NCBI GenBank assembly: GCA_905250075.1
Contig: CAJNOP010000862.1
Coordinates: forward strand, 1-64,000
DNA: 64,000 bases
From: Rotaria sp. Silwood1
Lineage: Eukaryota; Rotifera; Eurotatoria; Philodinida; Philodinidae
Direction: 5' to 3'
Positions 23,538 through 36,800 of this stretch are shown one piece after another. The first letter of the stretch is position 1, and every line of letters begins with the position of its first letter. The translations under genes were made by a program, and so were the position numbers. A model generated the notes under the pieces. That model did not search any database. It saw only the letters and a program-made list of their open reading frames with translations, and was not told where the DNA came from.

Positions 23538-26500
23538 TTAATAGTTTGATAATGATTGAAAATGTCGAACAGCTTTAGAAAATTCCGATCGATTGGCTAA
23601 AAATTTTAGTAAATCTCGAAACGATGGACGATCATGTGGTTCATGTGTCCAACACCAAAGCATTATTTCATATACAGAACTACTGCAACCAGCTGGACGT
23701 TGAAGACGACCATTAGCTTCAATAAATTGTGTGATCTAAAAAAGATTCAAATTTCATTAATGAAGATAATATTCATAGTAGACTCTCACTTGCAGAATCT
23801 TTGATTAGGATCTCCGAAAAATCTGCATTGAATGTCCAATAGACAAAAACTTCCTGAGAGAGTCTCTAGAGAATTTACGAAGGAATACATAACTTGTGTG
23901 TTCAGGGATACTGCAGAGTCCTGGTCTGAGAATAATCCGACCGGCTCTACGTTCAATTTCTCAAAAGTCGATCTTGAGCAGAGATGTCCATCGCGGCTGA
24001 AAATCTGCCGCTGCCGCGCCGCGGCCTTAGAAAAAAAAAAGCTGCCGCACCGCAGCCGCGCCGCGACGGTTTATAAAAAAATGTTGCCGCGGCGCTGCCG
24101 CGCCGCGATGGCTTATAAAAAAAACGTTGCCGCGATGAATTATAAAATAAACGTGCCGCCGCCGCGCCGCTGCCGCGGCGGTTTACAAAAAAGTGTTTCT
24201 AATTTCACTGCTGCGACTATATTTGACCAGAGATATTGGTACTAGACCATCAGATTCATTCAGTCTCGGGATATTTCATTTGTAAACCCTGAAATTCTAT
24301 TAAATTCATGCAGTTTTTCAATGTTCCCCAAAAAAATCCCGCCGCTGCCGCGATGGTCTTTTAAAAAACCTGCCGCTACCGCGCCGCTGCCGCGATGATT
24401 TTTAAAAAATCTACCGCTACCGCGCCGCTGCCCCGGTGATTTTTTAAAAAACCTGCCGCTGCCGCTGCCGCCACAGGCCATCGCGGCAGCGGCGCGATGG
24501 ACATCTCTGATCTTGAGGTAGGAACATTGAAATCATACAAAAGTTTCAAGATATGTTGAGGCTATAATGGAGAGCCTATGGTAGAATTTTTAGTTCTATA
24601 TCATTTACGATTTTATCAAATATTGAATAAACAAGAGTCAAAAATAGATAATTCGGCAACCCAAAGTTCTCTATGGGTTTCCATTCTATACACTTAATTT
24701 ATTTTCTTTGAGAGAACAAGTCAGAATGCAGAGTCCTTGTTTGAAAGTCATCGACTACAATGAAGTTTGTTCAAGACTTTCGGAATGCACAATCAGAAAA
24801 GAAGAAAAAATCATTTCATACTTTTTCAAAAACCCACATATCTTTCGAACAGGTAATGACAGAAAATGAAAATTCTTTCCTTCAAACAAATTCCAATATT
24901 CAATTTTGGCAATAGATATTAAAACGTTTATGAAGACAATATACAAACCTCTTCTGTAGGCATAGATCCATACGGATATTGACCAAATGAATATATTTCC
25001 CACATTGTAACACCAAATGACCAAACATCACTTTTACTTGTAAATTTATAATGAAAAAGTGATTCTGGTGCATACCTGATATTTAGAAAACAAAAAAAAA
25101 ATTATAAATAATTTAAATGTTTTTTTTCATTACCATGCAATTGGTATTGGTGTATCACTATGTTGAACATAATAATCATTTGAATCAACACTACGTGATA
25201 AACCAAAATCAGATATTTTTATCTAGAAAATTGATTAAATATTTTAGTTTTTTTTAAAAAAAAAAGAACAATAATAAATTTGTTTATTTATTATTTTCTT
25301 TTCTAATTACTCGTGAATGTGATTGCATTAAAATATTTCTTGCAGCAAGATCTCGATGAACAAAACGTTTTCGTTCCATATATGCCATTCCATGTATTAT
25401 TTGTATAACCCAAAAACTAAATAATGTACGTGTTGCATTTTCTACATGTTTTTTTAAATAATCTAATAATGCACCCATTGATAAAAGTTCTTGAACCTAA
25501 TAGATATTAAATAAATAAATTAAAAAATAAATAAAATATAATAAAAACACACAAAAGCTTCAATTGTATTAATTATTAGTGCGTAGAATGTTAGTTTGCT
25601 TGAACCAATAACCGAAGGGTAGGCATATATTTCTTTTTTTTTTGTTTTTGATGGAGATGTGATAATAAATATGAAGCTTTTAATTAAGCCATTCAATATG
25701 AGAATATATTTGTAGAGCAAATCATTTATACCATCAATGTACTGTTCATTTTTCTCGATTGACATACACCATAAAGACGAACAATACATGGATGTGATAA
25801 TTCTTTCATAACAAAAGCTTCTTTTTTCATTTCTTCTCGAGCACTTGCATCCATTGTTGCTTTTAATGCTTTAATAGCAACAGGTACCTAAATATTAATA
25901 ATAACAATAACAGACTAAATCTTTTCTTTTTTGTTTTTCATAACATAATTAACTTACACTTCGTCCATGTTCTTCTCGATATTCACCAGCATAAACTTTT
26001 CCAAAATTACCTTCACCTAATACTTTACCAAATTTTAATTGTTCTTCACGAATAATAACCACTCTTTTATTTACCAATGGATCAACAAGTCTTTTCTCTA
26101 ACGAAAAAACAAACAAATACATATATGAAATCATCGAATATTCTTCATAAATTACCAATTGTTGGAAGCATTTGTTGTTTATTATGTACAGTTTGTGTAC
26201 GTCCTTTATTAAATGGATGAGAGTCTATTTGAGAAATAAAATTTATAAACTTATTTAATAGATGTAAAAAATAAAATCTAACCGGAAGTTCCCGTAGTAT
26301 CAAAACTAGATGATTCAGGTAGAAAATGATTAGATGATTTAAGAATTCTAGAATTTGATGAAAATAATCGTTGAGATATTGAAGGAGAGAAATCATTTGC
26401 ATAAGCTACTTTTGCTGCTTCTGTAAGACAAAAAAACATAAACATATAATTCAAAATAAGTTTTTTTTTGAAGATATTTTGTACCTGGACTTAATGGTTT

Positions 26501-29500
26501 AACAACACCTTTATAAATTTTCATAAAATAATCCATAGCATGTTCAAGACTATCATGATAATGAAGACGAGTTTCAAAATAATATGAATAAGAATTCTAA
26601 TTGAATTAAAGAAAAAAATTTTGTTTTTGTTTTTTTATTGATTTAGATAATCATACTTTTTTATGAAGTTTTTCATGAATAAGTCGATTGTGCCAAATAA
26701 TTGATATTGCATAATCATCTTGAACAGATGAACTTTGTCGAACAAAAAATAAACCATCTTGTTTTTTAAAACAATTTAATAAAGCTCGCATTTGCTAAAA
26801 ATAAACATCGGTTAGTTTCTTATTTATCAAAACTCATAGAAGAAGATTTTTGTTACGCTTTCCATAAACATGATGAATATAGTATCGAATTAATTACAAA
26901 CAATAAAACTAAATGTAAAATACTTTTATCTGTTCGTATAAAACTAGATAAATGTTATGTTTTAAATCATATTTAATATTCTAATCCGTCAGTAGTGGCG
27001 GAGCCAGGATTTTTTGGTATGCTGAATCTCAGCTTTAAAGCATGGGATCCAAATGAAAATTGATGGAGGTTGATATTGGTCTTCATTGATGACTTTCCAT
27101 CAGACGATTTTTGTAATAGAAGCTTGCGAAAAAAATTAGCATTTTCCTGAGCCCACCCAAGAAATTTCTTACATTTTTAGTAATATCCAATTTTTAAGAA
27201 CTCCATAGAAAGCTACATCGAATTTCATCGAGAGATTTCAAATTTCATCTTGAAATATTCATCCGTTCAGGAGCTATGACGTTTTGAACTTCTGGTGTAA
27301 TTTTTTCGAAACGTACCAAAACTTCAAAACGTCATAACTCCTGAACGGATGAATATTTCAAGATGAAATTTGAAATCTCTCGATGAAATTCGATGTAGCT
27401 TTCTATGGAGTTCTTAAAAATTGGATATTACTAAAAATGTAAGAAATTTCTTGGGTGGGCTCAGGAAAATGCTAATTTTTTTCGCAAGCTTCTATTACAA
27501 AAATCGTCTGATGGAAAGTCATCAATGAAGACCAATATCAACCTCCATCAATTTTCATTTGGATCCCATGCTTTAAAACTGAGATTAAGCATACCAAAAA
27601 ATCCTGGCTCCGCCACTACTATATAGTAATACACATATGTCACAATGACATTGAATATTGATTTTAAAAATAATTTGGAACTTTGAACATATCTGTTATG
27701 AACACTATAAGTGATATGATGAAATTAATGAGTTATTCATATCAAAATTATCAATACGAAAGATTTCGATGATAGAAATCACGAGGTTAAAGTTTTGCGA
27801 CTTTTTTCTTATAACAATGGGGAGTAAACAAAAAGGTCAATGATTATTGAATACGTTTTACAAGTAGTCAAGGACAATATATGTCACGCTAATTTCTCAG
27901 AATTTTTTAATAATAGAACAAAGCGTTGAACGGAATTAATAACAACATTCAGTTAAAAGAAAAATTTCTGCTCGAAATGTAGAATAAATAGGATAGATTT
28001 GTTTTTTTTTTGACGATCGATTCTTCTTGAAAAAGAATAATGTATTAAAAATCTTTCACTTATGAAGGAACATTCTCAGGTGATTCGCTCTATTTGTTGC
28101 TCATATCTATTAGAAGACTGACAGTTGTATCACCTTCAAAGGATACTTACTTATGTTTAAAGTTAATGAAAATAGCAAACTTTTAGTAAATTTCTCTTGT
28201 TAGAATTCAGTTTTCGAAAAAAAAAGAATCATGCTTAAGATTTTCAGTCTAAAACTTTGTAAACATGAAAATTTCGATTAAACTATTTTATATATAATAT
28301 TTCCAAGATATAGATTTTTCAATACACTTCTATCTTACACAATATTAGTGTCCTGTATGAGTACGATTTTTGTTAGCTGTATTCAAATGGAGCTAACTGA
28401 CATGCAGCAGTTACTTTCACAGTCACAAGTACTATTCTCAAACTTTGATTATACAATTTCATTTCTTTTGTTTAAACAGCAGCAAAAAAGGAAGTGATTC
28501 AGAATTCACTTGTTATTTTTCTGTTTCTAAAATTCGATCAATTTTGTTAGATGTATGTTTGTTTGTTTTCCGATGGTGCTGAAATGAAACGCAGTGTTTC
28601 ATTTCATTTTCTGTATATTTCAGTTACTGCGCCATATGGTTGTAGATGAATTTTTATTAAAAAAAAAAAAAAAACGAAATTGTTTAAGTAAACCAATACC
28701 ATTCTCTACTTCTGTGACCTATTCTCAAGTACAATAAATTGCTTAATTATAATCGAACTTGTTTTCACTACTATGCCTTTATATAAAATAGAAATATTTT
28801 GAAATATCGAAGTCTCATTAGTAATCTTTTGAACTCGATGCACTTCTACATATGAAGAGAGTATAGAAACAAACAGATTAGATCATTTAGAAATGTTTTC
28901 TGATTGACATATTCTCTATTAGTATATTGAGATAAAAGAGAACATATGTGAACTTCCAAAAGAGTTTCGTTAATAATTTTACATACATTACTCGTTAATG
29001 AACCATGATAGTAACTTGAACGACGAGAGACAGCAGGTTTTGATTGAATTGCCGCTATAATTACAAAACTAACTCTTCAAAAACAAAAAAGTCAATCAAA
29101 TTTACCTAGTTTTTCAGCACATTCAGTTCCATTTTGTTTTACAGCTAAATCATAAGGTGTTTCTCCATCTTCTGTCAATGGTCGTAATGGTGAATCATGT
29201 GCAATTATAATCTATATAAGAGAATATAATAGTTATTAAATACATCTTATAACACATTGAATTACTCCTATAGCTTCAAGATGATTATTTGCAGCAGCAC
29301 AATGAATTGGTGCATATAAATTAAATGGATTTCGTACATCAATATCTGCATGAATACGTTTTATAAGTAAATCAATAATAGTCGGACTATTTCCTAGGGC
29401 TGCTTGCTAAACGTGAAACAAAAAAAAAACTGTTAATTTCATAAATTAAAAAGGAAAAAACAAAAAAAATTTCATTTACATGTAAAGATGTCCATCCAAG

Positions 29501-30375
29501 TCTATTTACAAGTTTCCAACTAGCACCAGCTTGTAATAATACTTTAACAGCATCATCACGTCCAAAAAAACATGCTTCATGTAATGGTGTATTTCCTTTT
29601 TAAGAAAATAGAATGAAAATTTTTCTAAATAAATGTTTTTTTGTATTTAAACCTTCTTCATTTTTCGAATGAATATCAGGACAATTTTGATCATTAAGAA
29701 TTGATTGAATAACATCTCGTTGACCTCTAGTAGCTGCTTGATGAAGAATTGTTGTTATACCACGTCGTTGTGCAAATGCTGGTAATGAATAACCATGTAA
29801 AGGTATTGTTAATGGACAACGTAAATAACGTACACCATCTCCTTGATAAAATTCAAGTAAATCATCTAATGCTAAATAGAACAAAAAACAACAATATATA
29901 TATCTTAAACAAAAATAAATTTACAATAAAAAGATGAATTAGTTTGTTCATCAAGAAATGTTCCATCTCCATTATGATGTGTACGATAATGAAAACATTG
30001 TCCATCTTTAATTAATGATAAAATAAATTTACTTTCATCTCGTTGTGATTGACGTAACATATAAATACCATTTTTTTGTTTATCTAAATAACAAAAAAAA
30101 AAGACAAAAAATAAAACAAAGTTAAATATTTTTATTTACAATTTGTATATGCATCACGTAATAATTTTTCACTTGCTTCTCGATCACATGCATTAAAAAA
30201 ACATTGTATTTCACTTTGATCATGAGTTGATTGATGACTATGTTCATGATCATTTTTACCATTAGAACGAGTTGCTTTATCTAAAATAAACACAGAAGCG
30301 AAGATGGTTTTTTTTTTTTGTTGAAATTTTATCTTTACCTTTATTCGAAGGTTCCAAATTTTTTCTCGTTGCCAT
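23538..30375 (-). CDS. SHARK-type tyrosine kinase (SH2-ankyrin-SH2-kinase)
   Basis: Eighteen exons on the minus strand: 30375-30339, 30280-30140, 30083-29925, 29871-29653, 29595-29480, 29406-29266, 29211-29106, 29054-28987, 26794-26657, 26596-26485, 26420-26283, 26224-26156, 26097-25958, 25887-25732, 25496-25311, 25222-25134, 25075-24949, 23735-23538. Lengths sum to 2340, i.e. 779 residues. Domains: SH2 (~37-130), about five ankyrin repeats (~150-307), second SH2 (~320-410), linker, tyrosine kinase (~495-775) with GEGNFG 509-514, Lys534, HRDLAARN (Asp629), DFG (Asp647) and WYAPES. All catalytic residues are present. This order defines the SHARK/HTK16 family of cytoplasmic kinases (fly shark acts in glial engulfment and dorsal closure). 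An acceptor-like AG precedes the ATG by 21 bases. Confidence 0.95.
23979..24509. mobile_element. GC-rich hAT-like MITE with 8-bp target duplication
   Basis: Lies in SHARK intron 17. Bounded by inverted termini CAGAGATGTCCATCGCGGC / GCGCGATGGACATCTCTG and flanked by a perfect 8-bp direct repeat ATCTTGAG (23971-23978 and 24510-24517). CAGxGxTG-type ends plus an 8-bp duplication indicate the hAT superfamily. The 531-bp interior has no transposase. It is built of ~35-bp units alternating CCGCTGCCGCGCCGC blocks with TTTATAAAAAA blocks, in opposite orientation in the two halves, so it could fold into a hairpin. Confidence 0.88.
26993..27618. mobile_element. 626-bp foldback element, copy 1 (SHARK intron 8)
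   Basis: Near-perfect inverted repeat: arms of ~296 bp (26993-27288 and 27323-27618) around a 34-bp spacer (27289-27322). Ends are TAGTGGCGGAGCCAGGAT and its complement. A second copy of identical length is at 52103-52728. There is no coding capacity. The flanking 8-mers here (tccgtcag / ctatatag) do not match, so this copy's target duplication has decayed or been rearranged. Confidence 0.92.
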
Positions 30376-33300
30376 ATGAAACAAAACTTAATTTATCTAG
30401 AAAATTAAGTTTATTACAATTTTTTTTTTTTGAGATTTATTATTATTATTAATGAAGTTATTTGATAGAAAATAATCGTATTTAAAATTACTTATGTTCT
30501 TTTTGTGACCCTTAATTGAGTAGATTATTTACATGTTTAAGTAACGATCACAGGATGTCTAAAATGACTTTATATGTTGATACGGTAAATCAAAAATGAT
30601 TCGAAATAGATGAATATGAAGAAAAAACAGAGCTATTGGCCTTGTATTCAATTACATAAATATACACCTGTCAAAGGTAGATGTCCCCCTGTTATTATCA
30701 AAATGAGAGAGAAAAACGGATATTAAATACATATACTACAATCACAATATGTTTACTTTTATAGTATTGTACAACACATAGATCCAATACCTAGCCAGTG
30801 ATAAATATATAACATGCGCCATACCTTTTGTTTGTGCTTAATAGTCATCATTGCCAATGAATAACAAATTATTACTAATCATTTAATTATTTATTATTTT
30901 TTGTCTATCGAATAAATGTATATTAGACAATAATGTCTGAAACATAGAAAGAATGATGCACTTTACAGTCATTTTTAGGTCACATATCATACATATTTAC
31001 TACAAAAAATGTTCAAATAAATTGAATTAATATAAGTAGAAACAAAAAGAATATTCTATTACAGTTTTATAAGTTGATTTAAAGAGATTTTTTTTTCTCG
31101 TTTGAAAATTAAGAAATCTTTATTAACAAAAACACAATTATCTATAAAAGGGAAAAGCAAAATTGTTATTTCTTGATCTATTTGATAAAAGAAAAAAAAA
31201 GTTCTTAAAGAATTAAAAAAAAACGCACTTAATAATTTTGAAAATAAAAATGTACAACAGCTTGTATTTTTGACACAGCAGATGTTATTGACATTTTGCT
31301 TCTACTCTGTGCACCTGCTGTTACAAATATTGCAGGATACTACAAACAACTCCTACTATTTCTTTAATGTCATGTTGATTGTATTCTAATGAAGTGTACC
31401 ACATATTAAATCACGAACAATTATTTTTTTTGACTCAAAATATTCAAGCATTACATTTGTTTTAGTGATTCATTGTGATTATGACAAACAGGAAATGTTA
31501 GTAACTCAGGATATTCATGCAGTGACTTTTCTCTAAGAAAATTGAGTGTTAATTTTTTGATTTGAAATTTTGTATAGAGATGAATCTTAATGTTTTATTA
31601 TTACCAGATATTTGAATAGGTTAAACTTCTTGATCTTTATTTTTGCTCTAATTTATTCTATAAAAAGAAAATATATTTTAACATTGTTATCAACTTTATC
31701 AAAACAAAAAAAAAAACATTCGAATTAGAGAATATAATCAATAGTCATTTGTCAACTATCAATTGATCTCCAGATGCATTAAAAATATTTATTTGATCAT
31801 CATATGTCAGGATGTCTTTTTCTTTTATGAATTGACTAGAGAATAAATATCAATTACAATTCATAGGAGAAAAAACAAAAAGATATTTGTTATAATTGAT
31901 CATCTGAGAGAAGAGATTATGAAATAAGCACGATTTGTTCAAAGGTTAATGTTATTAGTGTTAGTATTAGATGTAAAGAGAATTCTCGTTAAATTACTTC
32001 AGAAAAAAAAAATAAACAAATTTAAAGTATAAAAATATTAAAAACATATTGTTTTTTTTTTTCTTTTATTATGTAAATTCTACAAGATTTTCTATTTATT
32101 ATATCAATTTAATTTTGAAAAAAGAAACGTACATATATAACAATGATTTGATTTTAATATCAGAATGAGTTAATTATGAAATATTTTAAATTTATTAAAA
32201 CTATCAAGCTTTGTAGAAAGACTTTTTCATTAGTCTGATGATATGACACCATAACTAAAAAGAATTGACATTACTAGAAAAATAATATTATAGAAGTGAA
32301 AATCTATGATCATGACCATCATAGTTTCATCTTCATTAAATGAAAATCGTTCACTTTTGCTAATTATTTCATATGATTTGTCGTCACAGAAAACAAAAGC
32401 CTTTTCTTATATCAAATAAATATATCTTAAAATTGAATCAAATAACACAAAATTTCATCCTTATGTGCATTAGACTCATGAGAAAAGAAAACATCGTATA
32501 GATAATCTTCTTGGTCAACGATATTATGATATTCTTATATATGTGTAATGTGATAGTTAGATAGTTTGTTGTTAAATGTAAAAATGACATTATTATTTTC
32601 TTATCTCTTATGTATGATCTCTGTTATAATGTAACTATCATATCAAAAATAAAGAATATTTTGTTAGTTTAGAATTGCAATCTTTTCTTCGTGTTGTATT
32701 AGAGTCTTCTAAATTATATAGAATTCTACTGTACTGCATATTCGCTTAGTGAAACTAATCCTACAAGGTTTGTAAATGGAATTGTTATGAAACTGTTCGT
32801 TGAATACTTTCAAAGATTATCTATCCAATAATTAGTAAGAATTTCATTTTAAACTTATTTAGAGATATTAGATTAGAAGGACAAATCAGTTTAGACATAT
32901 GTGTTTTATATTCAATATATATTTTTTTATGACATGTGTGGAATATGTTATGGAAGTAATACATATAAATCATGACGATTTGAAAATGACACTTGAGAAT
33001 ATTTTAATATTCGAAAATAAGAAAATTTTGTTTTTTTTTTTAATATGGTTTCATTTGTAAAATTATTCAATAAACTTATAGACTATGTCATGATTTACTA
33101 CAAATACTATACGAAAAGCTTTATGAAATATTTCTCATGTAAATTTATTCAATAAATTCGATTTTTTTCTTTTTTCTTTAAGAATTGATTGATGAAGAGC
33201 AATATGACATTTAATATAATTCTAATTGAATTCTCTTTCTATTCCTAATATTAATAACAGTCGGATAAGCAATAAAATATTAGTTTTATGACTTCCGCGA

Positions 33301-33870
33301 AATTATTGAAGGATCATTTTTTGTAAAATAAAAAAAAACTATAAGAAAAGCAGTATTTAAAACGACATCTAGATAAATATAGATGTCTATCATATATGTT
33401 GTTCATAAATATATGTTTATAAGTATACGAAAACATTGAAGTACTTCTTGATGTATTTCTTTCTTGGTAGTAGTCATTTGTCTGATCATATTGTCGTCAT
33501 CAGTGTCTGGAAGGAAAGAAAAAAAAAACCAGATCTTTGTCTTGCCCTTCAATGAACAGGACTATTGGCGTGGTGCCGGAATATAGCACTGATGTAGAAG
33601 GGAAAAAAAAGAGGAAGAGAACAAAACTTCAATATATTTTCTTCTTCCATCTCTATATTTTTCTTGTTTTTTTTCTTCTTCTTCTTCTTGTTCTTATATT
33701 TTTTCCTAATTGTGGTACGTCTAGCCATCTAACAAAAAAAAAAAAAAAAAGCCATGAAAAACAAACGATAAAATTCTGTTTTTTTTTTTTTCGTTGATCT
33801 GATGTGAATAAAAGAAAAACTTAACATTGAAGAAGAAAGCAAAATCAAATAATTTACTTTATTTTAATAG
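30376..33870. other. Intergenic between divergent SHARK and PPP1R3-like genes
   Basis: 3.5 kb of AT-rich sequence with many homopolymer runs. No convincing coding exon or structured repeat on either strand. A short frame at 33537-33797 is low complexity and probably not real. Confidence 0.55.
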
Positions 33871-36800
33871 ATGTCTGACTCGTTATTGTCTACGGATAAA
33901 GACGAGATAAGTAATCTTAATACATCTTCTAATCCAATGCATTCATCGAATGAACATTGTAAACAAGAAGAAGAAGAAGAAAAACATGAAGAACAAATAA
34001 ATAATATATCTGAACTCTCATTAAGAGAAAATGATGTACGTTATTATTATTATTCTTGTTATGAAGACTTTTTGAATTTTTTCTTTTGATTACTTAAATA
34101 AAAATTTAAAATATATTTTAATTTCAGTCATTTTTTACAATTCTTAAACGTCTCTGTTTTTATTGGCGTCGAATTGTAGCACATAAAATTCGTGTTGTAT
34201 TTGCACTTATATTTATGTCTATGCTCAATATTACAGCACGGATAATATGTTTTGTACGCCAACGAACACCTCCATCTTCATCTTCATTCACTACAACTAT
34301 GTCATCGTCATCAATACGACCACTTGAAGTAAGTAAATAGAATTTTTAAAAAAAAACCAAACACATACAGAAAAAAAAAATATATAAATTTCATGTCTTC
34401 GAGGCATATCGATTCAATATTTAACACATAGTATGAAATAGTACGTTTAATTCTGTGAAAAAGAAAAATGTAATCGAAATTTCACGAATCATAAAAGCAA
34501 AAAATTGAAAATTATTTTGTTATTATGTAGTATTTTATTTTTTATTACTATTCCTATGACACACTTTCTTATACATTCTTCCTATTATTTTAAAAAGTCT
34601 GACAGATTTCATTTATAGATTTTTTTTTCTCAAAACAAAATAACCAGATATTGTTCAACCTACACATTGGAATATAAAACGTAGTAAACCAATAATAACA
34701 GGAAAGACAAAAACAAAAAACGAGTCTATTCAATAGTTTTTTAAGTTGCTAATACACGTAGATAGTACAAAGCATGACCTTTATTACAAATGAAATATAA
34801 TTAAAAAATTTTTTATATGTTAATTTTTTTTTTGGGCGTAACGCTTTTTGATATATATTCTTTTTTGCTTTTCTCTTATACATAATTTGATATATTTACG
34901 TAAAGCACATGCATTTCTAATTGATTACCATTATTGTTAAGATTTTATGTGAACTTATCGATTACGAATCTATTAGTGAGTTCATTGTTTTTGTATGTTT
35001 GTTGTTTTGCTTACAAATATCAAGGATGAATAAGCAAATTTTTGAGGCAAATCAATATTTAATAGTCATCAAATTATGGACATAAACAGGTGTATATATA
35101 TAAATATATATCAAACATAGTTGAATACACAATATATATTCAGTAAGGTATAAGTGTCATTTAAGTGAAATCTACAAAACAAGGTATATTTTGAATATGA
35201 AAGAAAAGAAATAGGTTCTTTTCTATTTAGAATGATTGAAAGAATATAATCGATTTTTTTACTATTGAGTCGTTGGTAAATAGAAAAAAAAAGAAATCTA
35301 TCTACTTGTTGTTTAGTTTGATTAAATAGAACGAAAATAAATATAAGATTTAAGTTTGATATATAAAAAGATCTCTTGAAGGCAAGTGTTTTATTTAATT
35401 CTTCAATCCCCATATATCAACTTTATCTACAAAAAGAAACAACATCTCTTTGAAGTACCTGTCGTATCCTTTTTTTTTGTCAACAAAAGAACTCCAACTG
35501 AAAACTTTATCTTAGTATTTCTTTCTTTATTTATCTTAAAACTACATTCATATGCGAAATAAAAACAAAACCCTCGTTAATAATAAATTATAATATTTTT
35601 CTTTTCTAAATACCCGTTTACTGCACTTTTCTTCTCATTATAATACAAGCAATGATATTTCTATATTCTTTTTTTTTGGGGAGGGGGGAGGGGGGGACGC
35701 AAGCAGGGTTAAGGATATGGTATGATTCTTAACTGAATAATCGAACCATTTACTCGATATCATGCGCTTAACGCATGTCTCTTTTATAATATTACCTCGA
35801 ACTTAAAGTTATATTGCATTAGTATCATCAACTTATCATATACGCTTTTCTTTTCTTTTCTTTATATTTTATTTGTATTACGACAAAAACGTTGACCACG
35901 CTTTACATCATACAGTAACTGCATGATTTTTACTGTTAAAATTACTTAACGAGCTTCGTTCTCTTGCAACTAGTTCTTTTCTTTTCATTTCTATGATAAA
36001 AAGCTTACAGCTGTTTCAGTCTTATGTATATTAATACATTAGAAACTTCTATTCATATATGTCAAGTTATCGACTGATACGTTGTTATTATCTATTCTAA
36101 AGATAATTTTTTTTTTTTTTTCTTTTATGAGTACTGTTGTTTTTTTTTTCTTTCTTAATATAAAAGAGAAGGGCAAAGTCGACTACTAGTAATAAACAAC
36201 AATTTTTCTCGTTTTCTTTCCTCTCTGTCTGGCCCTTATATCCTTTTACTCTACCGATTTTTAGCTACCAGAAAGAAAAAAAAGAAACAAAAGCAAATTT
36301 TTTTTACTTCGCTCTTCGCTTCGATGACAAATATAATTTTCAAAATAGTAAACAAGAACAACAATCAGATGACGATTCAGCGTTTTCTCTTTCTTTCACA
36401 TACACCTCCAGCTCTCTCTCTCTCTCTCTTCCTTTTGAATCATGTATATATACGTGTATAAATGCAGCTGATAGCTTTGACTCCGTGTCACAGACATATA
36501 CACCTGACGCACACGTTTGGTTTAAGTGAGGAAAAGTCTAGAACACATATATATATTTCATCAAACTGCAATATATTTGGCTAACTTGGATTACCATTCT
36601 TTCTGGTAAATAAAAAAGAAAAAAGAAGAGACGAAGTGCTTCAATTATAGTTTGTGCGATGTAATAGTCTGTAGGAATGGCAAAAACGAGAGAAAAAGTA
36701 GGTTCTTATTATCTTATTGTCTAGTTCTCAGTAGGATAAAAAGTTTTCTCTCTCCATTTTTCTTACATCGTCATAATAGATAATGGTAACAATAGCATCA

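Noticed and set aside
23832..24245. 137-codon plus-strand frame rich in Arg, Ala and Cys
   Set aside because: It runs through the GC minisatellite of the hAT-like element; its length comes from the repeat, not from coding selection.
29749..29937. Plus-strand frame over the SHARK ankyrin exon
   Set aside because: Antisense shadow of exon 4 of the kinase gene.
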